Source: an uncultured Clostridia bacterium (lineage in GTDB: Bacteria; Bacillota; Clostridia; Christensenellales; UBA1242). From it: DNA of 37,949 nucleotides. A program made the translations under genes and the position numbers. The notes under the pieces are model-generated. The model did not search any database. It was given only the letters and a program-made list of their open reading frames with translations, and was not told the DNA's origin. This document shows, in pieces, positions 24,551-33,032 of this stretch. Location: positions 1 through 37,949 of the forward strand of contig CALWTH010000017.1 in the NCBI GenBank assembly GCA_944384405.1. The letters run 5' to 3'. Within the stretch, counting starts at the first letter, position 1, and each line of letters starts with the position of its first letter.

Positions 24551-24579
24551 AGTATAAAAGTACATAAAAAAGTTGTCAA
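24551..24579 (-). promoter_or_regulatory. Promoter of tlyA (leaderless configuration)
   Basis: Minus strand TTGACA (24579-24574), 17-nt spacer, TATACT (24556-24551). The ATG begins 7 nt after the last base of the -10, where transcription normally starts, so the predicted mRNA begins at the AUG. Confidence 0.75.
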
Positions 24580-24605
24580 GTTGTGATATTGACAAGATTT
24601 TTTTG

Positions 24606-24634
24606 TTGATTTTTTAATTTTAATATGATATAGT
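24606..24634 (+). promoter_or_regulatory. Promoter of rpsF-ssb-rpsR
   Basis: TTGATT (24606-24611), 17-nt spacer ending in an extended TG motif, TATAGT (24629-24634). It leaves a leader of about 75 nt before rpsF. Confidence 0.7.
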
Positions 24635-24643
24635 TTTCTTCGA

Positions 24644-24689
24644 GCAATTGATATTGCCTTGCTTTGATTTTTAACTTATAAATCAAAGC
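24644..24689 (+). promoter_or_regulatory. Structured leader of rpsF, possible S6:S18 autoregulatory site
   Basis: There are two hairpins: GCAAT/ATTGC (24644-24648 with 24653-24657) and a perfect 10-bp stem 24661-24670 with 24680-24689. CCG follows the second stem. In many bacteria the S6:S18 complex binds a structured rpsF leader with a CCG element. Assignment here is by position and structure only. Confidence 0.4.
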
Positions 24690-24715
24690 CGTTTAGTCCA
24701 AAAGGAGGTATTTGT

Positions 24716-24994
24716 ATGAAGTATGAACTTATGTATATCATTTCACAAGATGCAAATGATGAACAAAAAGAAGCTCTCATCTCAAAATTTCAAAAGATGG
24801 TTGAAGATAAGGGTGGAAAAGTCATTTCTCTTGAAAAAATTGGTATGAAAAAGCTTGCTTATCCAATCAACTTCAAAAACGAAGGCTACTATGTCCTTAT
24901 GACATTTGAAGCAGAGCCTGTGGTTGTTGATGAAATGAACAAACTTATGAACATCACAGAACATATTGTTAGACAGATGTTCGTCAGAAAATAA
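24716..24994 (+). CDS. rpsF: 30S ribosomal protein S6
   Basis: Primary-type 30S protein that pairs with S18 in the platform. At 92 aa, MKYELMYIISQDANDEQKE opens the ferredoxin-like fold and the rest (VISLEKIGMKKLAYPI, YYVLMTFE) is typical. The SD AAAGGAGG is 7 nt before ATG. It is the first gene of the conserved rpsF-ssb-rpsR operon. Confidence 0.97.
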   Translation: MKYELMYIISQDANDEQKEALISKFQKMVEDKGGKVISLEKIGMKKLAYPINFKNEGYYVLMTFEAEPVVVDEMNKLMNITEHIVRQMFVRK

Positions 24995-25003
24995 GGAGAA
25001 ATT

Positions 25004-25408
25004 ATGAACAAAGTATTTTTGATAGGCAATCTAACCCGTGACCCAGAACTTGCAACAACAAACAGTGGCGTTTCAGTTTGCAGATTCTCACTTGCTGTGA
25101 CAAGAAATTACTCAAACGCAGACGGTGAACGCGAAGCAGACTTTTTGAACATAATTGTTTGGCGTGGTCAGGCAGAAAATTGCCACAAATATTTGAAAAA
25201 AGGTTCGAAATGTGCAGTTTCTGGTTCAATTCAAACACGCACCTATGATGCACAAGACGGCACAAAAAGGTATGTAACCGAAATTGTTGCTGACAATGTT
25301 GAATTCTTAAATTCAAGAAACTCATCAGGTGAAGGAATGGAAAAACCAAAAGAAACAAAAGAAGTTGCCGAACTTGAACCTGTCGATGATGACACATTAC
25401 CATTTTAA
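25004..25408 (+). CDS. ssb: Single-stranded DNA-binding protein
   Basis: An OB-fold protein of 134 aa that coats ssDNA at forks and repair sites. MNKVFLIGNLTRDPEL opens the fold, and YLKKGSKCAVSGSIQTRTY is the typical core. The acidic C-terminal tip DDDTLPF, which recruits partner proteins such as RecO and PriA, is intact, but the linker before it is short. It sits 9 nt after rpsF with AAGGAG. Confidence 0.97.
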   Translation: MNKVFLIGNLTRDPELATTNSGVSVCRFSLAVTRNYSNADGEREADFLNIIVWRGQAENCHKYLKKGSKCAVSGSIQTRTYDAQDGTKRYVTEIVADNVEFLNSRNSSGEGMEKPKETKEVAELEPVDDDTLPF

Positions 25409-25424
25409 TTAAAAGGAGTTTATT

Positions 25425-25724
25425 ATGAGCGAAGAAGTTAAAGAGCAAGAAGTTAAAACTCAAGAAGCACAAGAAGAAACATCTGTAGTTGATAAGAAAA
25501 AATTCAAACGACCTGTTTCAAAAAAGAAAGTATGTGCTTTTTGCGTTGACAAAACAAATGTCATTGATTATAAAGATGGCGCAAAACTTAGACGCTATGT
25601 CACAGAAAATGGCAAAATTTTGCCAAGACGCCAAACTGGTACATGCAGTAAGCACCAAAGAGAGCTTGCAACAGCAATCAAGCGTGCAAGAATAATGGCA
25701 ATTCTTCCTTTCAAAGGAGAGTAA
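25425..25724 (+). CDS. rpsR: 30S ribosomal protein S18, zinc-binding form with N-terminal extension
   Basis: The S18 core is seen in [35 protein letters not shown] and [10 protein letters not shown]. The four-ligand pattern CxxC plus CxxH marks the zinc-binding (C+) form. The first ~27 residues are acidic and Glu/Gln-rich, an extension that shorter S18 proteins (~75-80 aa) lack. The start has AAAGGAG. A terminator follows directly. Confidence 0.96.
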   Translation: MSEEVKEQEVKTQEAQEETSVVDKKKFKRPVSKKKVCAFCVDKTNVIDYKDGAKLRRYVTENGKILPRRQTGTCSKHQRELATAIKRARIMAILPFKGE

Positions 25725-25732
25725 ATAAACAC

Positions 25733-25767
25733 AAAAAAACAAGCACCTATAAAGTGCTTGTTTTTTT
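25733..25767. terminator. Strong bidirectional terminator after rpsR
   Basis: A perfect 14-bp stem (25733-25746 with 25754-25767) has a 7-nt loop and seven A/T at each base. On the minus strand it begins within the stop codon of the large lipoprotein gene. Confidence 0.93.
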
Positions 25768-28700
25768 ACCATTTTACGATATTCTTTCCGTCATCGTAAT
25801 GCCAGTATTTACCATCATTAGTAGGCAAATCCTGAGAATAAATATACAATATTAAATTTGCAGAATTGATAGACTTTTCTTCCCATTCAGCCTGCGAACC
25901 CAAAAAGAAAACTTCTATTGGACCTCCATCTTGTCCGTCTTTTCCGTCCTGTCCTTTTGGCCCTTGTTTAATTATATTGGCACCCCCAGGTCCACCATAT
26001 CCAGCACTTCCAGCTAAACCGCCTCCTACATGCGCCGTAATTGTGACATCGGTAGCTATTAAAATACTTTCGCCACTTCCTCCGTTGCCACCGTTAGCAC
26101 CGTTGCCACCTGTGCCTCCTTGGGCTGTTGGATCATTTGAATCATTTATGCCCCCTGCACCGCCATAGCCACCATTGCCACCGTTGCCAGCGCCAACATT
26201 TTGAACAGATATTGTTCCCCCATTAAACACTATAGTTGTAGCATTTCCTCCGTTGCCACCTTTGCCGCCATTGCCACCTCTAAATGGATATGCGTTCGAA
26301 TATTCACCTTGTGAGCCCGTGCCACCGTCTCCGCCATTTCCAGCTCCAATACTTGTTGCTTCAATAATTCCGCCATTAATAATGATTGAACTGCTGTTTC
26401 CACCATTTCCACCACTATACCCATTAGCACCATAGCCATACAACGTTGCACCAGTGCCACCATTCCCGCCACCAATCTTTGTTGCGACAATAGTACCACC
26501 ATTTATAGTTATAATACCAGAATTTTCCCCGTCTTTACCATCCACTTCTTCATTATAGGTATATGCAGGCAATCCATCTTCTCCATCTCTTCCACCTATG
26601 TTGTATACAACGGTCAACTGCCCCATATTTGATTGTGAACTTTGAGCATAAATATGTATTTCATTCCCTTCTGTTACAACTAAATTTGCTATTTTCCATT
26701 GACAATTGTTTGTAAGTATTAAATATACTTCACCTTCCACTATCATATTGGCTGTTTTACTTTGCTGTGTACCAACGAGTGCACACCAACCACTCAAAAT
26801 TTCAGTTTCAGTATCAACAATAGTTGTAAGTTCATCTGCAGAGACATGTGCAAATTGTCCTTGTTCATCAAGGTAATTTATGTCCCATTTAGCCGTATAA
26901 GTCACATCTTCTTCTGGCATATTAAATGTGTAATCTATCTGATTTGTAATCAAAGTTTGACCATTATACCAACCAACAAAAGTATAACCATCATTAGTGG
27001 AAGCTGTTATGGTGATTTGCTCTCCACTCACATAAGTATCATCAAGATTGGTCACTGTCCCACAATGTGTTCCATTCATTTCAACTGTAACTTTAATCCA
27101 TTTTGCCAATAGAGTTGTATTCTGATTTGGCATATCAAACACATAAGTTGCTGAACCGGTCAGTAAATTAGACCCTTGATACCAACCAACCCATGTATAT
27201 CCGGAATTTGTATGTGCAGTAACTGTCGCTTGTTCGCCAGTAACAAAAGATTTGTCAAGACCAGTAATTGTTCCAGCGGACAAATTACTCATTTCAGTGT
27301 CAACTTTAATCCATTTCGCTGTTAAAATCTGGTTCCCTTTAGACATAGTATAATTGTATGTTAATTCATTAGATAACAAATCATCATTTAAAAACCAGCC
27401 CACCCATGTGTAACCTAAATTGGTATTTGCCGTTAATGTAATGGTATTGCCGTTACTCAAATATGATGTTGCATAATCTAATTTTTCGGTTGTAGTACTA
27501 TTCACTAAATAATCGTAATGTCCCAAGCCACCATCAGTAGGCAAAGAACCTCCACTTATATAAAATGAAAATGTTGCTGAATAACCAGTTCTATAAGGAG
27601 TAATCTCTATATACACCACTGTCCCAGCAGTTAAAGTGAATGATTTTGAAGAAAAAGATGTGGTTTTTGCTGTTCCCGAATAAATTTTTTCTTTAGTTAT
27701 ATCGTTATAAATATAGTAATTCGTAGCATGTGTTGAACTACTACTACTATTTTTATAATTAAATGTATATTGACCAGATGTTAAAGCTGTAAAATAAACA
27801 TAATATGCATAATCAGAATCTAAGCCACTAGTAAAAACTGTGTACAAATCTTGCTCGCTATTATGTTCTGATGTGATATCTATAACATCAATAGCCATAC
27901 CTTGATTCCGTGTTTGTTGCCAACCGGCATATAAAGTTATATCCTGAGTGATTTCTGATTGAAAATCATACACTTGAGTACAATCGTAATCTTTGTACCA
28001 ACCAGTAAACACATAGCCATTTTTCATTGGAATAGTAGATGGATATTTAATTGCATTGATTGCCGAAACCTCTTGAGATTGAATAGTCCCTGCCCCTTTT
28101 GTTTCAAAGCTTACACGATAAGTCCTTGGCAAGTACATTTCTCCGCTCACCTCAACAGATCCAGCATCGTCAATACTTTTTGATATTGATAATGAATACA
28201 CTTTTTCTATATCATAACTTTGTGTCGAATTTGATACCAAATAATCTCCGTTCGTGTCAAAAGCTCTGACCGTAAAGTAAATTATATCTTCGCCATCCCA
28301 AAAACTTGCCGAGTTTTCCAAAACGTATGATGTTGAATTGTTTATTTTGATTTCATGGCCATTTAAAGTTAAAAGATATGCATTTGCATGATATACTGAA
28401 TCCCACATCAAAGTATATCCTATGCCATCACCATTAACAAAAGCATGAACATTTATAGGTGTTTTTAAACGACTTTTAACAACAGTCGTTGTCACAGATG
28501 AAGATAGATACCCACTTCTTTCAGCAACAATTTCAAAATTATATGTATTCGCATCGAGATCCGACATATCATAAGTGGTATATGTTAAAGTTTGAATTAA
28601 AACTCCATGTAGGTAAATTTTGTAAACATTGGCATTTTTAACTGGGTTCCAAGTCAACAAAGATGTGTTTATATCAAATTTTACACCAGTAATAGCATTC

Positions 28701-29674
28701 AAAACATGATAAGCATAATTTTTTGTTACATATACAGAGTTTATATTATTTATTCCATCACCAATCGCACGAATTTTAATCACATAGTAACCTGGATTGA
28801 TTTGCGTTGGGAAACTCCATGTTGTTGCAGAAACCTCAAATGCCCCTAACTCCAATGTAGCATTTTCATCATAAAGTCTAATGTCGTATTTGACAGCACC
28901 AGATATTTTCTCCCACGAGAAAACATCTGCGCTGACTGTAACACAAGGAGCTTGCAATTGAGTTGATTGCGTAGATTCTTCAACCCACTCTGCATATAAT
29001 GTAAGACCCTCTTGTTCCACAAGCCTAGTCGTATCCCATTTTTCTGTAAGAATGTAATCACCATTATTTGTCTGGCCATCACTTAGCCACCAACCATTAA
29101 AAATATATCCTTTTCTTGAAGGTATATATGTAACTAGTCCGCTTTCGGTTGACATAACAACATTTTGTGCATCATCATAATTTAAAACAAATGTTACATT
29201 ATACTCATTTATGTCTTTCTGCCAAATTGCAAATAAGGTAATATTTTGGTCAACAGTATCAGATTCAAAGTCCCACAATTGCTCACCATCACTAGAAAGT
29301 GACCAACCAATAAAAGAATAACCCTTATAATTTGGCGTCTGAGGAGCGTTGATTAAATCCCCTTTATTCACAGTATATGAGACAGTGTCACCGTCGTCAA
29401 ATTCTCCACCATTAGCATCAAAGGTCACAGTTAAAGTAACTATTTTTTCATAGCCACAAACAATGCATTTATCATCAATAAACTCATGCATTTCTTTATC
29501 TTTAACTTCTTCTGTGTGCTCACAAATGGCAGAATGCCAATGGTATGTTGCGTCGTAAGACCACTGGGTTGAATATGTATGTATATGTTCTTTTTCCCCA
29601 CATCCAACAAGCAAGAAAGAAAGTGTGAAAATTGCCAATATCGAAAGTACAATTGCTGAAATTTTTTGTTTCAT
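25766..29674 (-). CDS. Large repeat lipoprotein: InlB-type repeats, FN3-like domains and glycine-rich/collagen-like end
   Basis: I use the ATG at 29674 (1302 aa), since GGAGG is 8 nt upstream. The earlier in-frame ATG lacks an SD. The signal peptide ends in lipobox LVGC (Cys25). In order there are: a His/Cys-rich module (about 25-70, HWHSAICEH, CIVCGYE); two InlB B-repeats (about 78-150 and 155-230, each ending in LxAxW); three FN3-like domains (about 235-505); another B-repeat (to ~590); a PPC-like beta domain (to ~710); three divergent B-repeats (GYTWVGW, to ~935); a beta region; and a glycine-rich stretch at about 1040-1250 with three cycles of an INGG...GNGG unit, closing in a collagen-like GPKGQDGKDGQDG. 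It is probably a surface adhesin. The basis of the glycine-rich part is unknown. Confidence 0.85.
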   Translation of the reverse strand: MKQKISAIVLSILAIFTLSFLLVGCGEKEHIHTYSTQWSYDATYHWHSAICEHTEEVKDKEMHEFIDDKCIVCGYEKIVTLTVTFDANGGEFDDGDTVSYTVNKGDLINAPQTPNYKGYSFIGWSLSSDGEQLWDFESDTVDQNITLFAIWQKDINEYNVTFVLNYDDAQNVVMSTESGLVTYIPSRKGYIFNGWWLSDGQTNNGDYILTEKWDTTRLVEQEGLTLYAEWVEESTQSTQLQAPCVTVSADVFSWEKISGAVKYDIRLYDENATLELGAFEVSATTWSFPTQINPGYYVIKIRAIGDGINNINSVYVTKNYAYHVLNAITGVKFDINTSLLTWNPVKNANVYKIYLHGVLIQTLTYTTYDMSDLDANTYNFEIVAERSGYLSSSVTTTVVKSRLKTPINVHAFVNGDGIGYTLMWDSVYHANAYLLTLNGHEIKINNSTSYVLENSASFWDGEDIIYFTVRAFDTNGDYLVSNSTQSYDIEKVYSLSISKSIDDAGSVEVSGEMYLPRTYRVSFETKGAGTIQSQEVSAINAIKYPSTIPMKNGYVFTGWYKDYDCTQVYDFQSEITQDITLYAGWQQTRNQGMAIDVIDITSEHNSEQDLYTVFTSGLDSDYAYYVYFTALTSGQYTFNYKNSSSSSTHATNYYIYNDITKEKIYSGTAKTTSFSSKSFTLTAGTVVYIEITPYRTGYSATFSFYISGGSLPTDGGLGHYDYLVNSTTTEKLDYATSYLSNGNTITLTANTNLGYTWVGWFLNDDLLSNELTYNYTMSKGNQILTAKWIKVDTEMSNLSAGTITGLDKSFVTGEQATVTAHTNSGYTWVGWYQGSNLLTGSATYVFDMPNQNTTLLAKWIKVTVEMNGTHCGTVTNLDDTYVSGEQITITASTNDGYTFVGWYNGQTLITNQIDYTFNMPEEDVTYTAKWDINYLDEQGQFAHVSADELTTIVDTETEILSGWCALVGTQQSKTANMIVEGEVYLILTNNCQWKIANLVVTEGNEIHIYAQSSQSNMGQLTVVYNIGGRDGEDGLPAYTYNEEVDGKDGENSGIITINGGTIVATKIGGGNGGTGATLYGYGANGYSGGNGGNSSSIIINGGIIEATSIGAGNGGDGGTGSQGEYSNAYPFRGGNGGKGGNGGNATTIVFNGGTISVQNVGAGNGGNGGYGGAGGINDSNDPTAQGGTGGNGANGGNGGSGESILIATDVTITAHVGGGLAGSAGYGGPGGANIIKQGPKGQDGKDGQDGGPIEVFFLGSQAEWEEKSINSANLILYIYSQDLPTNDGKYWHYDDGKNIVKW

Positions 29675-29758
29675 AATATAAACCTCCAACACTACAAAAT
29701 TTATTTATTTAAAATATTAGCATTAGTGTATCATACCATTACAACAAAATCAATATCT

Positions 29759-29787
29759 AAAAAAAAACAAAGCAGAACTTTGATTTT
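29759..29787 (-). terminator. Terminator of tRNA-Val
   Basis: The minus-strand stem CAAAG/CTTTG with a 5-nt loop, extended by A-T pairs, is followed by about ten T. It lies 14 nt past the tRNA CCA end. Between here and 29674 I see only AT-rich sequence that should contain the promoter of the lipoprotein gene, without a clear best match. Confidence 0.6.
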
Positions 29788-29800
29788 TATATATAACTTA

Positions 29801-29876
29801 TGGTGGGCAATAAGAGACTCGAACTCCTGACTTTCACTACGTCAAAGTGACACTCTACCAACTGAGTTAATTGCCC
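29801..29876 (-). tRNA. tRNA-Val(GAC)
   Basis: A complete cloverleaf reads on the minus strand: acceptor GGGCAAT/ATTGCCC, D arm ACTC...GAGT, anticodon stem TCACT/AGTGA with loop TTGACGT (anticodon GAC at 29843-29841), T loop TTCGAGT, and encoded CCA. It has its own promoter and terminator. Confidence 0.96.
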
Positions 29877-29886
29877 AAACACTTGT

Positions 29887-29915
29887 ATTATACACAAAAA
29901 TATGTTTAATTGCAA
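29887..29915 (-). promoter_or_regulatory. Promoter of tRNA-Val
   Basis: Minus strand TTGCAA (29915-29910), 17-nt spacer, TATAAT (29892-29887), with the tRNA 5' end 10 nt downstream. No terminator is seen between the VWA gene and this promoter, so some read-through is possible. Confidence 0.65.
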
Positions 29916-29931
29916 GTATTATTTTTATTTT

Positions 29932-31392
29932 TTAATAATTTAATTCGTCATTATTTTCTTGACTTTCTTTAAATTGTGACAATTCAACATTTATTACTTT
30001 TCCCATACTTGGCTTGAAAATTCTATTTTCGTAAACAATCCAAATTACATTTTTGTATGCTTTGTCATTTAATGTAAAGTCACAAAATCCGTCAGTAAAA
30101 ACGATTTTGTTAACTTTTTTGTCACGTGTGAAATGACTGACAGCGTTGTCGAAATCTGTTCCACCGCCACCTTCAATAATAAAATTATTAATATCATCTT
30201 TAGTTTTAATTTCAACAAAATCATATACGAAAGAATCAAAACAAGCAACTTTGAGTTTAGATTGTTTTAAAAGTGGCTTTAATTGCCTTAAAAATTCTCG
30301 AACCAAGTCTTCACTGACAGAACCACTTGTATCAATCATAACTTCGGTAGTTGGCCTATCTAGCGTGTCAAACGAAGATATACCCGCCTGAAAATAATTT
30401 TCTTCACTTGCCCTTCTATATGTCCACCTATCTTCTTCTTTTTCAATCTCTCGCCTTAAAAGTTTTTTCCAAGACACAACAGAATCACTTTCTCCAACAT
30501 CGCCATACTGTTCTTTTAATTTTCCTGCACCGCCACCCCAACCAGCAGAATTCTCTTTTTGTTTTTTAAGTAGTTCTTGTTTAATCTTTTGTGCCATCTG
30601 TGACTTTAATCTTGAATTGATGTAAGTAAATTGCTTTTCCTTATCTGAATAGTCATCACCCGGCTTATTTTGTTGTCCATTAGCCGGCTTGTTTTGTTGT
30701 CCATTGTTTTGTTGCTCGTTTTTTTGTTGGCTATTTTGGTCTTGGCTTTGACCTTGGTCATTTTTAGGCTGACTAGATTGCTGATTTGATGAAGTGTTGT
30801 TTTGTTTGTTTTGCTCTTGCTGAGAATCATCTGTATCTTGCTCGTTAGGAAAAGTTGGTTGCTGATTGTTGTTATCGTCTTTTGCTTGTTTGGAATTCCA
30901 CATGTTATGGTTTTTAATTTTTTCTTTTGGAAGATTTTGAGGCTGTTTCTCGAGTTCTTTATAAATTTCATCTGCCGACATGGTCTTGCCTTCTTTCATG
31001 TCTACACCGCCTTTAATCATTTCGAGCCCCTCTTCTTTTAGCTTTGCGTTTATTACGGCATCTGTGGCAACATTCCATAGCATAGGGTTTTTCCCTTTGC
31101 TTCTTTTTGTGTGATTAAAATATATATGTAGGTATTCATGTGCCAAGGCAAATTGCCTTTGGCTTAAAGGCAACGATTCAAGATATTTTTTATTGTAATA
31201 AACAACTTTTCCGTCTGTGCCTGCCGTTGGAATATTGTCAGATGGAATTAAAGGAATATTTCTAATAAAAGCTGACATGATTGGAAATCTGCTTTGTATG
31301 CCCAGCAAAATTTCGTTAATCATGTCATTATTTTCTCCCGTCAATTCAGAAGAAAGTGTTCGTTGTTTTGAATATTTTTTTAACTCACTCAC
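29932..31392 (-). CDS. Metallopeptidase-like/VWA protein, MoxR partner (DUF2201-type)
   Basis: The 486-aa protein has three parts. The N-terminal domain contains HEYLH (85-89) followed by His94, an HExxH zinc-peptidase signature of the DUF2201 N-terminal type. Residues about 174-245 are a Gln/Asn-rich low-complexity linker. The C-terminal domain is VWA-like with the MIDAS motif DTSGS (354-358) and GGGGTDF for the second metal loop. The GTG start (31392) shares one base with the stop of the preceding gene and has GGAG 8 nt upstream. It is the last gene of the WG-WG-MoxR-pseudoAAA-VWA operon. In known MoxR/VWA pairs the ATPase remodels the VWA protein or a target. Whether the peptidase is active here is unknown. 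Confidence 0.87.
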   Translation of the reverse strand: MSELKKYSKQRTLSSELTGENNDMINEILLGIQSRFPIMSAFIRNIPLIPSDNIPTAGTDGKVVYYNKKYLESLPLSQRQFALAHEYLHIYFNHTKRSKGKNPMLWNVATDAVINAKLKEEGLEMIKGGVDMKEGKTMSADEIYKELEKQPQNLPKEKIKNHNMWNSKQAKDDNNNQQPTFPNEQDTDDSQQEQNKQNNTSSNQQSSQPKNDQGQSQDQNSQQKNEQQNNGQQNKPANGQQNKPGDDYSDKEKQFTYINSRLKSQMAQKIKQELLKKQKENSAGWGGGAGKLKEQYGDVGESDSVVSWKKLLRREIEKEEDRWTYRRASEENYFQAGISSFDTLDRPTTEVMIDTSGSVSEDLVREFLRQLKPLLKQSKLKVACFDSFVYDFVEIKTKDDINNFIIEGGGGTDFDNAVSHFTRDKKVNKIVFTDGFCDFTLNDKAYKNVIWIVYENRIFKPSMGKVINVELSQFKESQENNDELNY

Positions 31393-31808
31393 TATTTATT
31401 CTCCACTTTATACGAAATTGTTAATGAAGATATTATTGCGTTAATTTCTTCTTTTCCGTTTGTTGTCAACAAGATTTGAACATTGTCTGGAATCTTTACA
31501 GAACTAATTGCTCTGTATTTAAGTATTTCATAAAACTTCAATTGTTCATCGGGACTTATATTGTTTATTGAATCAATTACAAGATATACTCTTTTTTTCA
31601 AACTTGCCTTTTCTTGAAGAGAGCTTAACCACTTTGGATATATGTAGCCATCTTCATTGGCAATAATACCCAAATCTTTTGAATCTATTGTGCTTGGCAA
31701 AATCACGGCACTATCAGACTCCGAAAAATTCACACCGTCAATTAAAAGTGGGGTTGAGAAATTATTTTGTATAACCGCTTTAAGTTTTGTTTTTACTTGT
31801 TCTTCCAT
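31392..31808 (-). CDS. Small degenerate AAA-like protein of the MoxR operon
   Basis: This 138-aa protein has no P-loop, but its body lines up with the MoxR gene upstream. LGIIANEDGYIYPKWLSSLQ parallels the MoxR stretch before Walker B (IGKTIYLNNGEAKWIPPIWF). RVYLVIDSINNIS (73-85) falls on Walker B with Ser80 replacing the catalytic Glu, and KIPDNVQILLTTN fits the sensor-1 strand. It is therefore probably a MoxR-derived pseudo-ATPase core that cannot bind or hydrolyse ATP in the normal way. A role as structural or regulatory subunit of the ring is inferred. It lies 8 nt after moxR and its stop overlaps the VWA start. Confidence 0.7.
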   Translation of the reverse strand: MEEQVKTKLKAVIQNNFSTPLLIDGVNFSESDSAVILPSTIDSKDLGIIANEDGYIYPKWLSSLQEKASLKKRVYLVIDSINNISPDEQLKFYEILKYRAISSVKIPDNVQILLTTNGKEEINAIISSLTISYKVENK

Positions 31809-31816
31809 CTCTACAC

Positions 31817-33001
31817 CTACACCAAATTAAACACAGAGTCACTTGCTATATTTTGTTGATTTTCATCTTCGCTTTGCTGATTTTTAACTTCAACTTTTTG
31901 CTTTAATTTATCTTGTTCTTGAATTTTTTTTATGGGCTTGATACGTATATGCTGCTTTTTCAATTCATCTATTAGCAAAAGCCTGTTTTCATCATCTCCT
32001 GCCCACATCAAATCAAAATTTACCAAATCTTCTGAGCCAATATATTTTTTTATAAATTCTCTAATAACACCAACGTCACTTTCACTTGCTCCAAGAAGAG
32101 AATAAATGAGCGCAATTTTATCATCAATTTTAGTAGGAATATCATTCTCCTCGACATTTCCATTAACGATGTCGTCAACACTTATTCTTTGTTTTGAAAT
32201 ATATGCCAAAAACGCCTTGGCAACTGATGGCCCTAGTTTGTTTTCCAGTAGTTCTTTTGCAATAACACCATCATTATCATAAATAATATTACTAATCTGC
32301 TCCCAAGCACGCGGATCTATTGCATATTTTGGAGGATTTTCACTATCATAGTCAGAATATAAATTATTTTTTCCGTTTTCACTTGTTGCAAGTGCTTTCA
32401 AATAGCCAAGTACGGCTGGATGCATTTTGAATCTGCCACTGCCATCATTTTTCAAGTGCGAGCCCCACTTTAATATGTCGCCTACATTTACTTTTAAGTA
32501 TATGTGACCATCAACTCTTCGAAATAGTGGTGAAGGCATAACATATGCTGCGTTGCTTTCATTTAAGCTATTGCCTGCAAGTGCTATTGAAACATTTTTA
32601 GGCAAATTACTTTGAGCATCGGTTCTTATTCTTCTGTTTAAAACGATATCATATATCATGCTTTGAATTATTGGCTTAACATTTGTGACTTCATCAATGA
32701 AAAGAACATGGTTGTGCTCTTTGTCTTCTTCACATCTTTTTTGAAGCTCAGTAAACCAAATTGGAGGTATCCACTTCGCTTCGCCATTATTTAAGTATAT
32801 TGTTTTGCCTATAACTTCTTCTGGCAACATATCGTTTCTTAACACTATTGATACATAATTTGGATCAATTTCTTCTACACGCCTTGATTTACCAATACCG
32901 CTTGGACCATGTAACATAAATGTCTTTGCATGGTCAATATAAAATCTTATTTGGTCATCAACTGACATTGCTTTGTCTGAAATTTTTAGTGCATTACTCA
33001 T
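31817..33001 (-). CDS. MoxR-type AAA+ ATPase
   Basis: The 394-aa protein has Walker A GPSGIGKS (32-39), Walker B VLFIDE (99-104), sensor 1 in IALAGNSLNES, and an arginine-finger candidate in SPLFRRVDGHIYL. A C-terminal helical lid follows, and then a charged, Gln-rich tail of about 50 residues. The form resembles MoxR/DUF2201-associated chaperone ATPases that act with VWA partners. The SD AGGAG is 7 nt upstream. It is the third gene of the operon. Confidence 0.9.
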   Translation of the reverse strand: MSNALKISDKAMSVDDQIRFYIDHAKTFMLHGPSGIGKSRRVEEIDPNYVSIVLRNDMLPEEVIGKTIYLNNGEAKWIPPIWFTELQKRCEEDKEHNHVLFIDEVTNVKPIIQSMIYDIVLNRRIRTDAQSNLPKNVSIALAGNSLNESNAAYVMPSPLFRRVDGHIYLKVNVGDILKWGSHLKNDGSGRFKMHPAVLGYLKALATSENGKNNLYSDYDSENPPKYAIDPRAWEQISNIIYDNDGVIAKELLENKLGPSVAKAFLAYISKQRISVDDIVNGNVEENDIPTKIDDKIALIYSLLGASESDVGVIREFIKKYIGSEDLVNFDLMWAGDDENRLLLIDELKKQHIRIKPIKKIQEQDKLKQKVEVKNQQSEDENQQNIASDSVFNLV

Positions 33002-33032
33002 AGATATACTCCTAACAAAATTATTTTAAGTA

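Noticed and set aside
25866..26435. Proline-rich plus-strand ORFs
   Set aside because: They are the antisense of the glycine-rich codons (GGN read as NCC) of the large lipoprotein and have no SD.
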